A stretch of 64,000 nt of DNA from JACPRL01 sp035573715 (GCA_035573715.1 DATLZZ010000022.1:1-64000); one strand, 5' to 3'. Counted from the stretch's first letter, positions 49,420-58,700 are shown. Numbers and translations are program-made. Notes: generated by a model not told the origin, from the letters alone.

Positions 49420-51249
49420 CTAGCGACGCAGATGGTGAGGAACGCTGGTGACGATGATGTGCGGCTTGAACAAGAGAGCAACCTTCAGAAACGCGGTTGT
49501 CTGGTTGTGCAGGAAGTGGTGCCACCAGCGGTTGGAGACAAACTCAGGGATGACCACGGTCACGACGTCTTCGTCGCGCCAGCTCCGCACTTCATCTATG
49601 AACCGCAGCAACGGTCCGCGGATGGAGCGGTAGGGCGACTCCAGGATGACGAGAGGGACATCCGGCGCCCAGGAGTGCCATTGCTGCTGGAGTTCCTCCG
49701 GGTGCTCGCCGTCGCGGTTGACATGGACCGCGATGACGTCTTTGGAGATCGAGCGGGCGTACTCAATGGCCGCCAGCACCATCTTGTTGATGCCGGCCAC
49801 GGGGACGACGGCGGTGTGGCGCAACTCCTCGGGCTTCTGGTAATCCATCAGCGACAGTTCGCGGGTGACCACGAAGTAGTGATTGCGGATGCGCCGGAAC
49901 ATGAACATGATTGCCGCCAGGGCGACGATCACCATCCAGGCGCCTTCTTTGAATTTCACCACCGCCACCACCAACAGCACCAACGCCGTGGCTACCGCTC
50001 CGACGGCGTTGACGGCGGCGCGCCAGCCGGCGCCCGGCTCCTTGGACTTTCGCCAGTGGACCACCATTCCTGCCTGAGAGAGCGTGAAGGCAAGAAAGAC
50101 GCCCACCATGTAGAGGGGAATCAGAGCGTGCACGCTGCCCCCGAACACAACCAGCAGAAGAATGGCGACCAGCGCCAGGAACAGCATCCCGTTGGAGAAA
50201 ACCAGGCGGTCGCCGAGGTTGGCGAGTTGTCGCGGCAGGAACCGGTCCTGGGCGACGATGGAGCACAGGCGGGGAAAATCGGCAAAACTGGTATTCGCGG
50301 CGAGGATCAGGATCGCCATAGTCGAGGCCTGAATGGCGTAGTAGATGGGTCCCACGCCGAAGATAGCGCGGCCGAGCTGCGAGAGCAGTGTCTCCTCGGG
50401 CCGATGAGGGAAATTGTAGGCGTAGGCGAGGAAGCTGGTACCGAGGAACATCGTGGCCAGCAGGCTCGCCATGACGTAGAGCGTGACCGAAGCGTTGCGG
50501 GAAACCGGCGGCTTGAAGATGCGCACGCCGTTGGCGACGGCTTCGACACCAGTCAACGCCGCACAGCCAGCGGCGAAGGCGCGCAGCAGCAGGAAGACAT
50601 AGGCGACGCTCATCAGCTCCTGGGTGGCTTGCGCAGGCGGAGGAACGACTTCGCCCTGAAGGTAGCGCCAGAGGCCTCCTCCAATAAGTGCGAACATGCA
50701 GAGGATGAAGAAGTAGACGGGGCCGGCAAAGACCGCGGCGGACTCGCGCACACCCCGGAGGTTCACAACCAGGATCAAGACCACGGCGAGAATGCAAAGG
50801 CTGACACGATGAGAGTAGAGAGCGGGGACCGCCGACGTGATAGCCGCCACGCCGGCCGCCACGCTCACCGCCACCGTCAGGATGTAATCCATCAGCAGTG
50901 CAGCGGCGCCGGCCAGGGCAGCAGTGACGCCCAGGTTTTCCTTGGCGACCGTATAGGCGCCGCCTCCGGTGGGATACGCATGCAACGTCTGGCCATAGGA
51001 AATGGCGACGATGGCGGTGAGGATGACAATGGCCCCGGCGATTGGAACGGCGTAGTGGAGGGGGACAACCAGTCCCATGGCGGCCCCGGCGCTGAGTGCG
51101 AGCAGGATTTCTTCGGTGGCGTAGGCGGTCGAGGACAGGTTGTCGGAGGCAAGGACGGCCAGGGCGGCCTTCTTCGACAGATGCTGTTCGGGGAGGGCGG
51201 CAGTTTCCAGCGGGCTGCCGATAAGAATCTGCTTGAGGCGGCGGAACAT
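49420..51249 (-). CDS. KimA-like APC-superfamily potassium/amino acid transporter
   Basis: A 609-residue protein. The membrane part (about 25-460) has roughly 12 helices and starts with SDNLSSTAYATEEILLAL, a signature I associate with the KimA (YdaO) potassium importer group. A cytoplasmic domain of about 140 residues follows, containing VVPVAGINKMVLAAIEYAR and VIAVHVNRDGEHP, similar to universal-stress-type folds that may bind cyclic di-AMP. I chose the ATG at 51249 (MFRRLKQILIG) as the family start. There is too little upstream sequence for a cyclic di-AMP riboswitch, and I see none. Confidence 0.82.
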   Translation of the reverse strand: MFRRLKQILIGSPLETAALPEQHLSKKAALAVLASDNLSSTAYATEEILLALSAGAAMGLVVPLHYAVPIAGAIVILTAIVAISYGQTLHAYPTGGGAYTVAKENLGVTAALAGAAALLMDYILTVAVSVAAGVAAITSAVPALYSHRVSLCILAVVLILVVNLRGVRESAAVFAGPVYFFILCMFALIGGGLWRYLQGEVVPPPAQATQELMSVAYVFLLLRAFAAGCAALTGVEAVANGVRIFKPPVSRNASVTLYVMASLLATMFLGTSFLAYAYNFPHRPEETLLSQLGRAIFGVGPIYYAIQASTMAILILAANTSFADFPRLCSIVAQDRFLPRQLANLGDRLVFSNGMLFLALVAILLLVVFGGSVHALIPLYMVGVFLAFTLSQAGMVVHWRKSKEPGAGWRAAVNAVGAVATALVLLVVAVVKFKEGAWMVIVALAAIMFMFRRIRNHYFVVTRELSLMDYQKPEELRHTAVVPVAGINKMVLAAIEYARSISKDVIAVHVNRDGEHPEELQQQWHSWAPDVPLVILESPYRSIRGPLLRFIDEVRSWRDEDVVTVVIPEFVSNRWWHHFLHNQTTAFLKVALLFKPHIIVTSVPHHLRR

Positions 51250-51376
51250 CAGTTGGCGGCGCTTCTCCCGTTTCCTTCTAACACAGCAGTGGCACGCGAG
51301 CAAGCCAGGCTTGACGCGGCGGGGCCGCGGCGGCTACACTAGCAGTGCATCCAGAAGTTGGGGAGAAGAGAAGGGG

Positions 51377-51655
51377 ATGCGGTTACCCCGCGAGTACGTG
51401 GAGTATATGTCGCGCGCGCTGCTGCAGCGCCTGCAGGCGGCGAACGTGATCGAAGCGGCCGCCCCGGACCCGGTGCGCGAGGCCGTGGCCCAGACCATCC
51501 TCGACGAACTGGCCATCGAAGACCGCATCAACGACAAAGTCCGCGAGTACATGAACCAGTACGCGGACGAAATCCGCCGCCAGGGCATCAGTTATCAGGA
51601 GATGTTCAAGCGCATCAAGAGCGAGCTGGTGCGGCGCGAGAAGGTGATCCTGTGA
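51377..51655 (+). CDS. DUF507 family protein (first of pair)
   Basis: A 92-residue helical, highly charged protein of the DUF507 family. It starts MRLPREYVEYMSRALLQRL and ends with a helix EMFKRIKSELVRREKVIL. The family has no known function. Its stop codon overlaps the start of a second DUF507 gene by one base (TGATG), so the two are translationally coupled and may form a heterodimer. Confidence 0.85.
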   Translation: MRLPREYVEYMSRALLQRLQAANVIEAAAPDPVREAVAQTILDELAIEDRINDKVREYMNQYADEIRRQGISYQEMFKRIKSELVRREKVIL

Positions 51656-51936
51656 TGCGGCTGAGCCGGGAGAAAATCGTTCGGCTCTCCCACCTCATCG
51701 TAGAAAGAATCGCTTCTTTTGACGACGTCGAGTTCGTAGAAGACCGCAACACCGTGCGGTTGGAAATTGTGAAAGTCCTCCAGGACCTGCTGCGCGAAGA
51801 AGAAAACATGGAAGCCGCCGCGCGGCAGAAGATTGCCTCCCAGAAGCGCCCCATCCCCGAAGGTAGCGCGGAGTGGGAGACGCTCTACCGCAAGTACTAC
51901 ACCGAAGAATTGCGCCGCCTGGGCATCGACGCCTAG
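51655..51936 (+). CDS. DUF507 family protein (second of pair)
   Basis: A 93-residue paralogue of the preceding protein. It begins MRLSREKIVRLSHLIVERI, close to the MRLPREYVEYMSRALLQRL of its partner, and ends EWETLYRKYYTEELRRLGIDA. The spacing of charged residues is conserved between the two. Its stop codon begins the inverted-repeat element at 51934. Confidence 0.85.
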   Translation: MRLSREKIVRLSHLIVERIASFDDVEFVEDRNTVRLEIVKVLQDLLREEENMEAAARQKIASQKRPIPEGSAEWETLYRKYYTEELRRLGIDA

Positions 51937-52008
51937 CCCGGTTCCAATTCGGACTTCTCCGGGAAGGGTCGTTCGAGAGTTTTTGTGTCCGGTTTGGAAC
52001 GGGGTTAG
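51934..52008. terminator. Inverted-repeat element between convergent genes
   Basis: TAGCCCGGTTCCAATTCGGA pairs imperfectly with the right-hand arm ending GGAACGGGGTTAG, 17 of about 21 positions matching. It includes the stop codons of the DUF507 gene and of the convergent M48 gene (TTA at 52005-52007). It probably terminates both transcripts. It is related to the element at 7338-7415. Confidence 0.65.
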
Positions 52009-52997
52009 TCGCGGCGCTTGAGGACCGGCGGCTTGTCTTCTTCTTTCTTTTCTTCGTCCTCTTGCTTCTTCTCGCGGCTGCGGAGGGTGGGCCGGTCGGA
52101 CTTCTCGTCTTCAATCTTGCGCCCGGCGGCCAATTGCGCCAGGCGGGCCTTGACTTGCTCGAACTCCGAGGTCGTCACCACGTACTCCGGCTGGGCCGGC
52201 AGCAACGAGGCGATTTCACTCTGCGCCCGGGTCACGCGCTCGCCGGTGGGCGGGTGCGAGGAGAAAATCTTGGGGACCGAGCCGGGCTGCTTGCGCTCCT
52301 TCTCGCGAATCTTTTCGAAGAAGGTGATGAACGCCGTTGGGTCGTAGCCGGCCTTGTACATGTACTGCACGCCCAGGAAGTCGGCTTCGCGCTCGGCGTC
52401 GCGGCTGAACTTGAGGAAGGCCAGCGGCAGGCCGAAATTCAGGCCCTGATAAATCCCGTAGCCCGCCCAGCCGCCGGGCAGGAAGATGATGGCCGGAATC
52501 AGCGCCCACTGCGTAATCTGCGCCTTGGTGGCCTGGCGCGTGGCATGCCGCGCGGTTACGTGCGCGATCTCGTGCGCCATCACGCCGGCCAGCTCGGCCT
52601 CCTCATCCGCCGCCATCACCAGGCCGGAGTTGATGTAGAAGAAGCCGCCGGGCAACGCGAAGGCGTTGATTTCCTCCGAGTCAATCACCTTGACGGTGAA
52701 GGGCACGCGTGCGTCGGAGTTGCGCACCAGATTCTGGGCGACCTTGTCGACATAGGCCACCACCACCGGGTCCTGCACCAGCCGGGCGGTCTGCTCAATC
52801 TGCTGGGAGAGCTGCTTGCCGAGGGCGATCTCGGACTCGAGCGAATAGAGGTTGATGCCCTTGCCGACGTCCCGCTCGCCGATCTTGCTGACGTCTTTCT
52901 TTTCGTCCTTCTTTTCGTCGCCCGCCAGGACGGCGGTCGGCGCCAGCAGGAACAGGCTCAGGACGATGGCCAGCGCGGCGCGAGGTGTGGTTCGCAT
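52005..52997 (-). CDS. M48-family zinc metalloprotease (exported, BepA/LoiP-like)
   Basis: A 330-residue exported protease. The ATG at 52997 follows GAGGGAGA and begins a signal peptide cleaved near VLA-GD (about 25). The zinc motif HEIAH is at 142-146, with EREADFLG supplying the third ligand. The C-terminal 70 residues are a charged tail rich in Lys/Glu. Members degrade misfolded outer-membrane proteins in the periplasm. Confidence 0.9.
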   Translation of the reverse strand: MRTTPRAALAIVLSLFLLAPTAVLAGDEKKDEKKDVSKIGERDVGKGINLYSLESEIALGKQLSQQIEQTARLVQDPVVVAYVDKVAQNLVRNSDARVPFTVKVIDSEEINAFALPGGFFYINSGLVMAADEEAELAGVMAHEIAHVTARHATRQATKAQITQWALIPAIIFLPGGWAGYGIYQGLNFGLPLAFLKFSRDAEREADFLGVQYMYKAGYDPTAFITFFEKIREKERKQPGSVPKIFSSHPPTGERVTRAQSEIASLLPAQPEYVVTTSEFEQVKARLAQLAAGRKIEDEKSDRPTLRSREKKQEDEEKKEEDKPPVLKRRD

Positions 52998-53165
52998 CGT
53001 GTCTCCCTCGGATACGCCTATGGTAGCACGCCCGACACTCCAATCCAACTCCGCTTAATTGGATGGCAGCGGGGGCCAAAACGTTACCCTGGCCTCGACC
53101 CGCACTTGACTGGGGCAGGCGAGCAGTTCTAAAGTGCCTGCGCGAGCCACCGCAGCGGAGGCCCA

Positions 53166-53378
53166 GTGCCGCGCAGTCTTCAGCTAGGCCAAATCTGGCG
53201 CTACAACGCCACCGGCGAGAACTTCCTGGTGACCAAGCTCTACCAGGAGGTGTTCTCCACCTACGCCGTGATGCGCAAGGTGGGCGACGAAACCGCGGGT
53301 ACGGTGCGGGTGAAAGCGCAGAAGACCGCCGACGGCGTCAGCCTGCCCGGGTATACCTTTACCCAAGAGGAAAAGTAG
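53166..53378 (+). CDS. Small protein of unknown function
   Basis: A 70-residue protein starting with GTG: MPRSLQLGQIWRYNATGENF, then LVTKLYQEVFSTYAVMR. It looks like a small beta-barrel (SH3-like) domain. The gene has a plausible length and codon use but no clear ribosome site. It lies 16 bases before the YqaA-like gene and could be co-transcribed with it. No family is recognised. Confidence 0.5.
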   Translation: MPRSLQLGQIWRYNATGENFLVTKLYQEVFSTYAVMRKVGDETAGTVRVKAQKTADGVSLPGYTFTQEEK

Positions 53379-53394
53379 CCTCCCCGCAACTCGA

Positions 53395-54039
53395 GTGGCG
53401 TCCACTCCTCCAACAGCCCAAGCCACAGCGCGGTCACGCGGGTGGGTCCATCCCTTTCGTCGCCTCTACGACTGGGTGCTGTCATGGGCAAACACGCGCT
53501 GGGGCCCGGCGGCGCTGAGCGCGCTGGCTTTCACTGAATCGGTTATCTTCCCCGTCCCGCCCGACCCGCTGCTGATGGCGTTGTCGCTGGGGCGCCCGCA
53601 GCACAGCTACCGCTACGCGCTGATTTCCACCGTTAGTTCCGTGGCGGGAGGTGTGTGCGGCTACGCTGTGGGCTACTGGGTGTGGCATCTCGTCAGCGCT
53701 TGGTTTTTTGCCTATGTGCCCGGCTTTACGCCGGAGAATTTTGCCTACGTGCAGGCGAGGTACGACGAGAACGCCTTTCTGGCCATCTTCGCTGCCGCCT
53801 TCACGCCGATTCCCTACAAGGTGTTCACCATTGCCAGCGGGGTGTTCCAGACCGGCATACCGGTCCTGGTGGCGGCCAGCGTGCTGGGGCGCGGGCTGCG
53901 CTTCTTCGCCGTAGCGGGGCTGATGAAGCGCTGGGGCCCGCAGGCCAGGGAGTTCATCGACCGCTACTTCAACTGGCTGACTCTGCTCTTCTTCCTGCTG
54001 CTGGCGCTGGGCTTCTGGCTCCTCCCGAAGCTGTTTTGA
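53395..54039 (+). CDS. YqaA-family membrane protein (SNARE-associated/DedA-like fold)
   Basis: A 214-residue integral membrane protein with about five helices. The re-entrant loop region contains FPVPPDPLLMALSLGRPQ and GYAVGYWVWH, and the second half IFAAAFTPIPYKVFTIASG, as in the YqaA/DedA superfamily. These proteins move lipids or ions across the inner membrane. The GTG start at 53395 is chosen as the longest consistent reading. Confidence 0.85.
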   Translation: MASTPPTAQATARSRGWVHPFRRLYDWVLSWANTRWGPAALSALAFTESVIFPVPPDPLLMALSLGRPQHSYRYALISTVSSVAGGVCGYAVGYWVWHLVSAWFFAYVPGFTPENFAYVQARYDENAFLAIFAAAFTPIPYKVFTIASGVFQTGIPVLVAASVLGRGLRFFAVAGLMKRWGPQAREFIDRYFNWLTLLFFLLLALGFWLLPKLF

Positions 54040-54110
54040 GCTGCGCGCGGCTTGACCCGTGAGCGGGGGCGCGGTAGGCTCGCAGAGGAGGGCAGGCGGA
54101 AGCATACGCG

Positions 54111-55130
54111 ATGAAGAGCGCCCGAGGCTCACTGCCCGCAGTCACCTTCGTTCTCGTTTTGCTGTTCCCTTGGACAGCCCTTTCGCCGTCGAGCGCGTCT
54201 CCCTACCCGCCGGGCATAGTGGAAGTGAGCGACCCGTGGGGAGAAAACCCCACGCTGAAGTTTCGGATCGGCCACGAGCACAAGGTGCTGCTGGCAACCG
54301 ACTACTGCTACGGCGACCTCTACGTTTCCGCCTCACGCATCCGTTACCACGTAGTAGGGCCGTACTCGGTGCACAGTTTCGATCTGGCGCGGTCGGAAGT
54401 GACCGGCACCAAGCCGTGGTACTTCGGGCTGGAGATGGTGACCAAGCCCCGGAAGTACCACGTCGTGCTTTATCCGCTGGACAAAGGCACGCCGCAGGTG
54501 GCGATTCTGGTGGCGGTGATTGACCCGAACTACATCAACCCGCAGCCGCTGGCGGACGCTCTGACCAACTTTCCGATGGCGCTGGAGCGGGCGCGAGCCA
54601 ACCTGCCCCGGCCGGCGCCGCCGCCCCCGCCCCCCGAGCCGCCCAAACCGCCTGAGGTGCTGATTCTGGAACCGGCCGGTGAGAACGTCGAAGTCAACAC
54701 GGCGACCATCGACGTCCGCGGTGTGGCGATGGACTCGAAGGGCATCGCGTTGGTTCGAGTGGGCAATAAGCTCGCCACCATGCAGCCGCGCACCCTGCTG
54801 GCTACCGAGTTCTGGGTTGAAGACCTGCCGCTGGCGATCGGCGAGAACCAGATCGAAGTCGTAGTGACCAACACCGAGCGAGTGGAAGCGAAGAGCGTCG
54901 TAAAAGTCGGGCGCGTTGAGGCGCCGCCGCCGGAGCCGCCCAAGCCCACCGGCCTGAGTGTGGACGAAGTAACCAAGCTGCTGGCAGCGGGCGTGACTCC
55001 GGCGCGGGTGGAAACCATCGTCAAGGAGCGCGGCGTCGGGTTCGAGCTGAACGACGAGAACGAGAAGAAGCTGCGCGACGCCGGCGCCACCGACGCGCTC
55101 CTGCTCGTCATTGCCAAAACCAGGAAGTAG
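54111..55130 (+). CDS. Exported protein with Ig-like domain, unknown function
   Basis: A 339-residue protein with a signal peptide (about 1-30). A first domain (about 35-160) contains a cysteine in TDYCYGDLYVS. A Pro-rich linker (about 165-180) follows, then an Ig-like beta sandwich (about 182-268; VEVNTATIDVRGVAMDSKG) resembling a glucodextranase-B-type fold. A second Pro-rich linker leads to a small helical domain (about 285-335; LSVDEVTKLLAAGVTPARVE). The last domain resembles a helix-hairpin protein-binding module. Function is unknown. It converges with the kinase gene. Confidence 0.7.
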   Translation: MKSARGSLPAVTFVLVLLFPWTALSPSSASPYPPGIVEVSDPWGENPTLKFRIGHEHKVLLATDYCYGDLYVSASRIRYHVVGPYSVHSFDLARSEVTGTKPWYFGLEMVTKPRKYHVVLYPLDKGTPQVAILVAVIDPNYINPQPLADALTNFPMALERARANLPRPAPPPPPPEPPKPPEVLILEPAGENVEVNTATIDVRGVAMDSKGIALVRVGNKLATMQPRTLLATEFWVEDLPLAIGENQIEVVVTNTERVEAKSVVKVGRVEAPPPEPPKPTGLSVDEVTKLLAAGVTPARVETIVKERGVGFELNDENEKKLRDAGATDALLLVIAKTRK

Positions 55131-55144
55131 TTCGCGGGCGCGCT

Positions 55145-56890
55145 TTACTTCGGTTTGCGGAGCAGCTCTTCTTCCGCCGCCTTGGCTTTGCGAGCGCGGT
55201 CGAGGCCGCGCTGGGCGTCGGCATGGCTCGGATCCAGTACCACAGCAGCCTCAAAGGCGCGTATGGCATCGTCGTAGTCGCCCCGGTCCATCGCCGCCCG
55301 TCCATCCTGAATGAACTGCTGAACCTTCTGGGCGTCGACCCTCGGAACGCGCGCGGCCGGCGGCGGCTCCTTGGCCAGCAGGGCGCGGCGCATGCGCTGG
55401 CGGGCCTCGCGCACCTCGGGATTGTTGGGGGCGCGCTTGTGGGCTTCCTCGAGCAAGGTGCGGGCGGTTTCGCGGTCGCCGCGCTCGTAGGCGTCGCGCG
55501 CCTCGCGGAGGATGGCCCGCAGCGTCCGTTCGTCCTCGGTGGGGGCCGCTTCCTTTGGCGGCGGTTCTGCCGGTGTCGTTTCGACCCGAGCCGGAGGCTG
55601 TGCTTGGGGCGCCGGAACAGTTTGAGCCGGTGGCAGCTCGGTCTGTGGCGCAGTTGTTTGCCGGGTTGGCCAGCCGAGCTTGCCGCTAACGGTCAGGAAA
55701 GCGATGCCAGCAACCAGGGCGAGCCCACCACCGATCCCGATGTATCTCCAGATAGACGGTTCCTCCGGCGGCGGTTGCTGGAACATGGCTCGAGCCGGGG
55801 CGGCGGCCGCGGGTCGCGGTGGAGGCGCCGGGGCGGCACGAGGCACCGACGGCGGAGCCACGGCGGGCACAGCCGGCTGGGAGCGCGCGCCCGATGCAGT
55901 CGTGGGCGTGCGTTGGACTCTCGGAGCAGGCGGGCGCAATTGTTGGGCGATGGATTCCAACTCTTCGCGCATGGCGTCGGCGGTGGGGAAGCGATGGTCG
56001 GGATTCTTCTCCAGCGCGCGCAACACCAGCCGCGCCAGCGCGGGCGGCAAGTCCTGCTTGACGCTCAGAGGGTTGGTGGGCTGGGTCTGCACGTGCGCCA
56101 CCAGCATCATCACCGGCGTGTTGGCGGTGAAGGGCAGGCGCCCAGTCAGCATTTCGTAGAGGACAACGCCGAGCGAGTAGAGGTCGGTACGTCCGTCGAG
56201 CGAGTCGCCTTTGGTGCCCATGGCCTGCTCGGGCGACATGTATTCGGGCGTGCCGACCACAAAGCCGGTGCCGGTGAGCGAAGCGCGGTGGAGCGTGTTG
56301 CTGCCTTCCTTGACCTTGGCGACGCCGAAGTCGAGCACTTTGGCGCGCTCGCTGCCGTCGGGATCGGTGGCCAGCAGGATGTTGGACGGCTTGATGTCAC
56401 GGTGGACGATGCCAAGCTGGTGGGCGGCGCTGAGGGCTTCGGCCACCTCGCCGGCGATGCGGATGGCGCGCAGGGGCTCGAGCGGCTCGCCGCTGGCCAG
56501 GGCTTGGTCGAGGCTGGGCCCGTCGACGAACTCGAGCACCATGAAGGGCCGGCCGTCTTCGGTTTCGTCGTAGTCGCGCACCTGGACGGCGTTGGGGTGG
56601 TTGAGGCGGCGCATCACCAGCGCTTCGGAGCGGAACCGCTGCAGAAACTCGGCTTCCTCCAGCAGGTGCGACTTCACCACCTTGAGCGCGCAGATTTCGT
56701 TGAAGTGCAGGTGGCGCGCCTTGTAGACCGTGCCCATGCCGCCCGCGCCCAGCTTGCTGAGGATTTCATACTTGCCGCGGATGACTGCGCCCTCTTGGAA
56801 CTCGGTGATGTGGCGCAGGCCCACGCCATCCTTGGGACAAACGGTGAAATCAACCGGATAGACCGATTTGCAGACCGGACAGCTCTTCAC
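55145..56890 (-). CDS. Ser/Thr protein kinase with zinc ribbon and TPR repeats
   Basis: A 581-residue Hanks-type kinase. An N-terminal zinc-ribbon-like start has Cys4, Cys7 and Cys18 (CPVCKSVYPVDFTVCPKDG). The kinase domain (about 40-310) has the glycine loop GAGGMGTVYKA, Lys70, the catalytic HRDIKPSN (163-170), DFG (187-189) and GTPEYMSPEQ. A Pro-rich linker and a transmembrane helix (about 385-405) follow. The extracytoplasmic part carries two TPR blocks (about 470-520 and 535-570). All catalytic residues are kept. The substrates are unknown. Confidence 0.93.
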   Translation of the reverse strand: MKSCPVCKSVYPVDFTVCPKDGVGLRHITEFQEGAVIRGKYEILSKLGAGGMGTVYKARHLHFNEICALKVVKSHLLEEAEFLQRFRSEALVMRRLNHPNAVQVRDYDETEDGRPFMVLEFVDGPSLDQALASGEPLEPLRAIRIAGEVAEALSAAHQLGIVHRDIKPSNILLATDPDGSERAKVLDFGVAKVKEGSNTLHRASLTGTGFVVGTPEYMSPEQAMGTKGDSLDGRTDLYSLGVVLYEMLTGRLPFTANTPVMMLVAHVQTQPTNPLSVKQDLPPALARLVLRALEKNPDHRFPTADAMREELESIAQQLRPPAPRVQRTPTTASGARSQPAVPAVAPPSVPRAAPAPPPRPAAAAPARAMFQQPPPEEPSIWRYIGIGGGLALVAGIAFLTVSGKLGWPTRQTTAPQTELPPAQTVPAPQAQPPARVETTPAEPPPKEAAPTEDERTLRAILREARDAYERGDRETARTLLEEAHKRAPNNPEVREARQRMRRALLAKEPPPAARVPRVDAQKVQQFIQDGRAAMDRGDYDDAIRAFEAAVVLDPSHADAQRGLDRARKAKAAEEELLRKPK

Positions 56891-56937
56891 CAGTTCATCT
56901 TAGGCGCGCGGCCGGTGGTTTTCAATTGCGGAGATTC

Positions 56938-57666
56938 TCAAAGGGAGCGGCCGGGAAGTTGGAGGACGTCGTCGACCGGCATCAGCTCGCGTGTCAGAAA
57001 CGGCTCGCCGTAGCGGACACCGACCAGCGAGCCGTAGTAGCGGCAGATGGCGTCGAGGCGTTCTTCGAGGCCGGTCAGCGGGATGTGGATGCCGCGCTGC
57101 ATCTTGGGCGCATCGAACTGCGAGCGGTAGCAGGCGATGGCGCGGGCGCGGCGCTTGTAGTCGCGGGTGATGTCGACGATGAAGCTGGGCGCGGCCTGCT
57201 TGCCGAGGTCGAACAGCAGCGAGTAGAGAACCTTGGTCGGCCGGTGCGGCGGCAGGCCGAGGTCAAGCTTGGCCAGGCCGGCGAGGTAGCAGGCTTTGTA
57301 GCCGATGTGGCTGGCGGCGACGTGGTCGGGATGGCGTCCTTTCCAATAGGGAAGAATGACCACGCGCGGGCGCAGGGCGCGCAGGCGCGCGGCGACTTCG
57401 TGCAGGGTCGTGCGGTCGGGCTCGAGCGCCGAGTCGGGCAGGCCGAGGTTCTCGCGATGGTGGAGGCCGAGGGCGCGGGTGGCGGCGCGGGCTTCGCGGG
57501 CGCGCTGCTCGGGCGTGCCGCGGGTGCCCATCTCGCCGCGGGTGAGGTCGAGGACGCCGACGCGGTAGCCGCGGCGCACGGCGCCGGCCAGCGTGCCGCC
57601 GCAGGCCAGCTCGGCGTCGTCGGGGTGAGCGACAATCGCCAGCAAGTCAACCCCGCTCGGCTTCAT
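56938..57666 (-). CDS. bshB1: BshB1-type N-acetyl-glucosaminyl-malate deacetylase (PIG-L family)
   Basis: A 242-residue PIG-L zinc deacetylase. The metal-binding AHPDDAE is at 13-19 and HPDH at 112-115. The segments LDLTRGEMGTRGT and LGLPDSAL fit the BshB1 subgroup, which removes the acetyl group of GlcNAc-malate in bacillithiol synthesis. Its ATG overlaps the stop of the glutaredoxin-like gene (ATGA), which matches a thiol role. bshA and bshC are not in the window. Other PIG-L deacetylases remain an alternative. Confidence 0.85.
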   Translation of the reverse strand: MKPSGVDLLAIVAHPDDAELACGGTLAGAVRRGYRVGVLDLTRGEMGTRGTPEQRAREARAATRALGLHHRENLGLPDSALEPDRTTLHEVAARLRALRPRVVILPYWKGRHPDHVAASHIGYKACYLAGLAKLDLGLPPHRPTKVLYSLLFDLGKQAAPSFIVDITRDYKRRARAIACYRSQFDAPKMQRGIHIPLTGLEERLDAICRYYGSLVGVRYGEPFLTRELMPVDDVLQLPGRSL

Positions 57667-57920
57667 GGCGTCAGTCCCACCTTCTTCAGCAACTCCAAGG
57701 CGCGCCGGACTTGGGCCACGTCGATGCGATACTTGGCCAGCTTGCGCCCGTCGAGCATCAGCACCGGCACTTGCTCGCCGTAGCGCTGCGCCAGCCCTGG
57801 GTCGGTGTCCACATCCACTTCCTTGAGCGCTACACCAAACTCGCGCAGCACCGGCGCGAGCGTTCCCTTGGCCTCGTCGCAGAGATGGCAGCCGACACGC
57901 GTATACAAGACAAGCTCCAT
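57663..57920 (-). CDS. Glutaredoxin-like thiol-disulfide protein
   Basis: An 85-residue thioredoxin-fold protein with the active site Cys11-His-Leu-Cys14 in YTRVGCHLCDEA and the cis-proline segment QVPVLMLDGRKL. It is of the NrdH/DUF836 (YbbN-short) type. It overlaps the BshB1 gene by four bases, so it may reduce bacillithiol mixed disulfides. It is divergent from the SDR gene at 57966. Confidence 0.85.
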   Translation of the reverse strand: MELVLYTRVGCHLCDEAKGTLAPVLREFGVALKEVDVDTDPGLAQRYGEQVPVLMLDGRKLAKYRIDVAQVRRALELLKKVGLTP

Positions 57921-57965
57921 CGCGCTATCTTTATCACTCCCTTGATTGGTTTGCCAGAGGAGAAT

Positions 57966-58700
57966 ATGGCCGAAAAACCGTTGGAGGGACAGGTAGCGCT
58001 GGTGACGGGCGGGGCGCGGCGCATCGGCCGCAGCATTGCGCTGGCGCTGGCGGGCGCGGGCGCGCGGGTGGCGGTGCACTACAACACTTCGAAGGGCGAC
58101 GCCGAGGCGACGCGGCGCGAGATCGAGCAGCGAGGCGGGGAAGCGTTCCTCACCCAGGGCGACCTCAGTCGCGTCGACGAAGCGCGCCGCGTGGCCGAAG
58201 CCGCGCTCCAGCACTTCGGACGCGTCGACCTCCTCATCAACAACGCCGGCATCTGGGAGCCGCATCACTGGGACAAGATCACCGAGGCGGTCTGGGATCG
58301 CTTCCTCGACACCAACCTCAAGTCGCAGTTCTTTCTGGCGCAGGCGCTGGCGCCGCAGATGAAGCAGCGCGGCCGCGGCTGCATCGTCAACCTGGCCTCC
58401 ATCGGCGGCCTGCGGGCCTGGTCGGAGTTCATCCCCTACTGCGTGTCGAAGGCGGGCGTCATCATGCTGACGCGCGCGCTGGCCAAGGCGCTGGGGCCGG
58501 AGATCCGGGTCAACGCCGTGGCGCCCGGTTCGGTGCAGTTCCCGGGCGAAGCGCCTGACCAGAACTACATTCGCCGGGCGCCGCTGCAGCGCACCGGGAC
58601 GCCGGACGACATAGTGCAAACTGTCCTCTTCCTGTGTACGAGCGCAGATTTCGTCACCGGCCAGACCATTGTGGTTGACGGCGGCTTCAGCCTCACATAG
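57966..58700 (+). CDS. FabG-like short-chain dehydrogenase/reductase
   Basis: A 244-residue SDR. The cofactor loop is TGGARRIGRSIA, NNAGIW follows strand 4, and the catalytic residues lie in FIPYCVSKAGVIMLTRAL. The loop TGGARRIG, with arginines, is typical of NADP-dependent FabG and pteridine-reductase-like SDRs. AGGAGA precedes the ATG at 57966. The substrate is unproven; 3-oxoacyl-ACP or a pterin are the main options. It is a single gene, divergent from the glutaredoxin-like gene. Confidence 0.85.
   Translation: MAEKPLEGQVALVTGGARRIGRSIALALAGAGARVAVHYNTSKGDAEATRREIEQRGGEAFLTQGDLSRVDEARRVAEAALQHFGRVDLLINNAGIWEPHHWDKITEAVWDRFLDTNLKSQFFLAQALAPQMKQRGRGCIVNLASIGGLRAWSEFIPYCVSKAGVIMLTRALAKALGPEIRVNAVAPGSVQFPGEAPDQNYIRRAPLQRTGTPDDIVQTVLFLCTSADFVTGQTIVVDGGFSLT

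Noticed and set aside
49432..51342. Plus-strand frame of about 636 codons opposite the KimA-like gene
   Set aside because: It is rich in His, Gln and Arg in the manner of an antisense of a membrane protein, with no motif.
51250..51376. Possible cyclic di-AMP riboswitch before the KimA-like gene
   Set aside because: The gap is only 127 bases, is shared with a divergent gene, and shows none of the conserved riboswitch segments I would expect.
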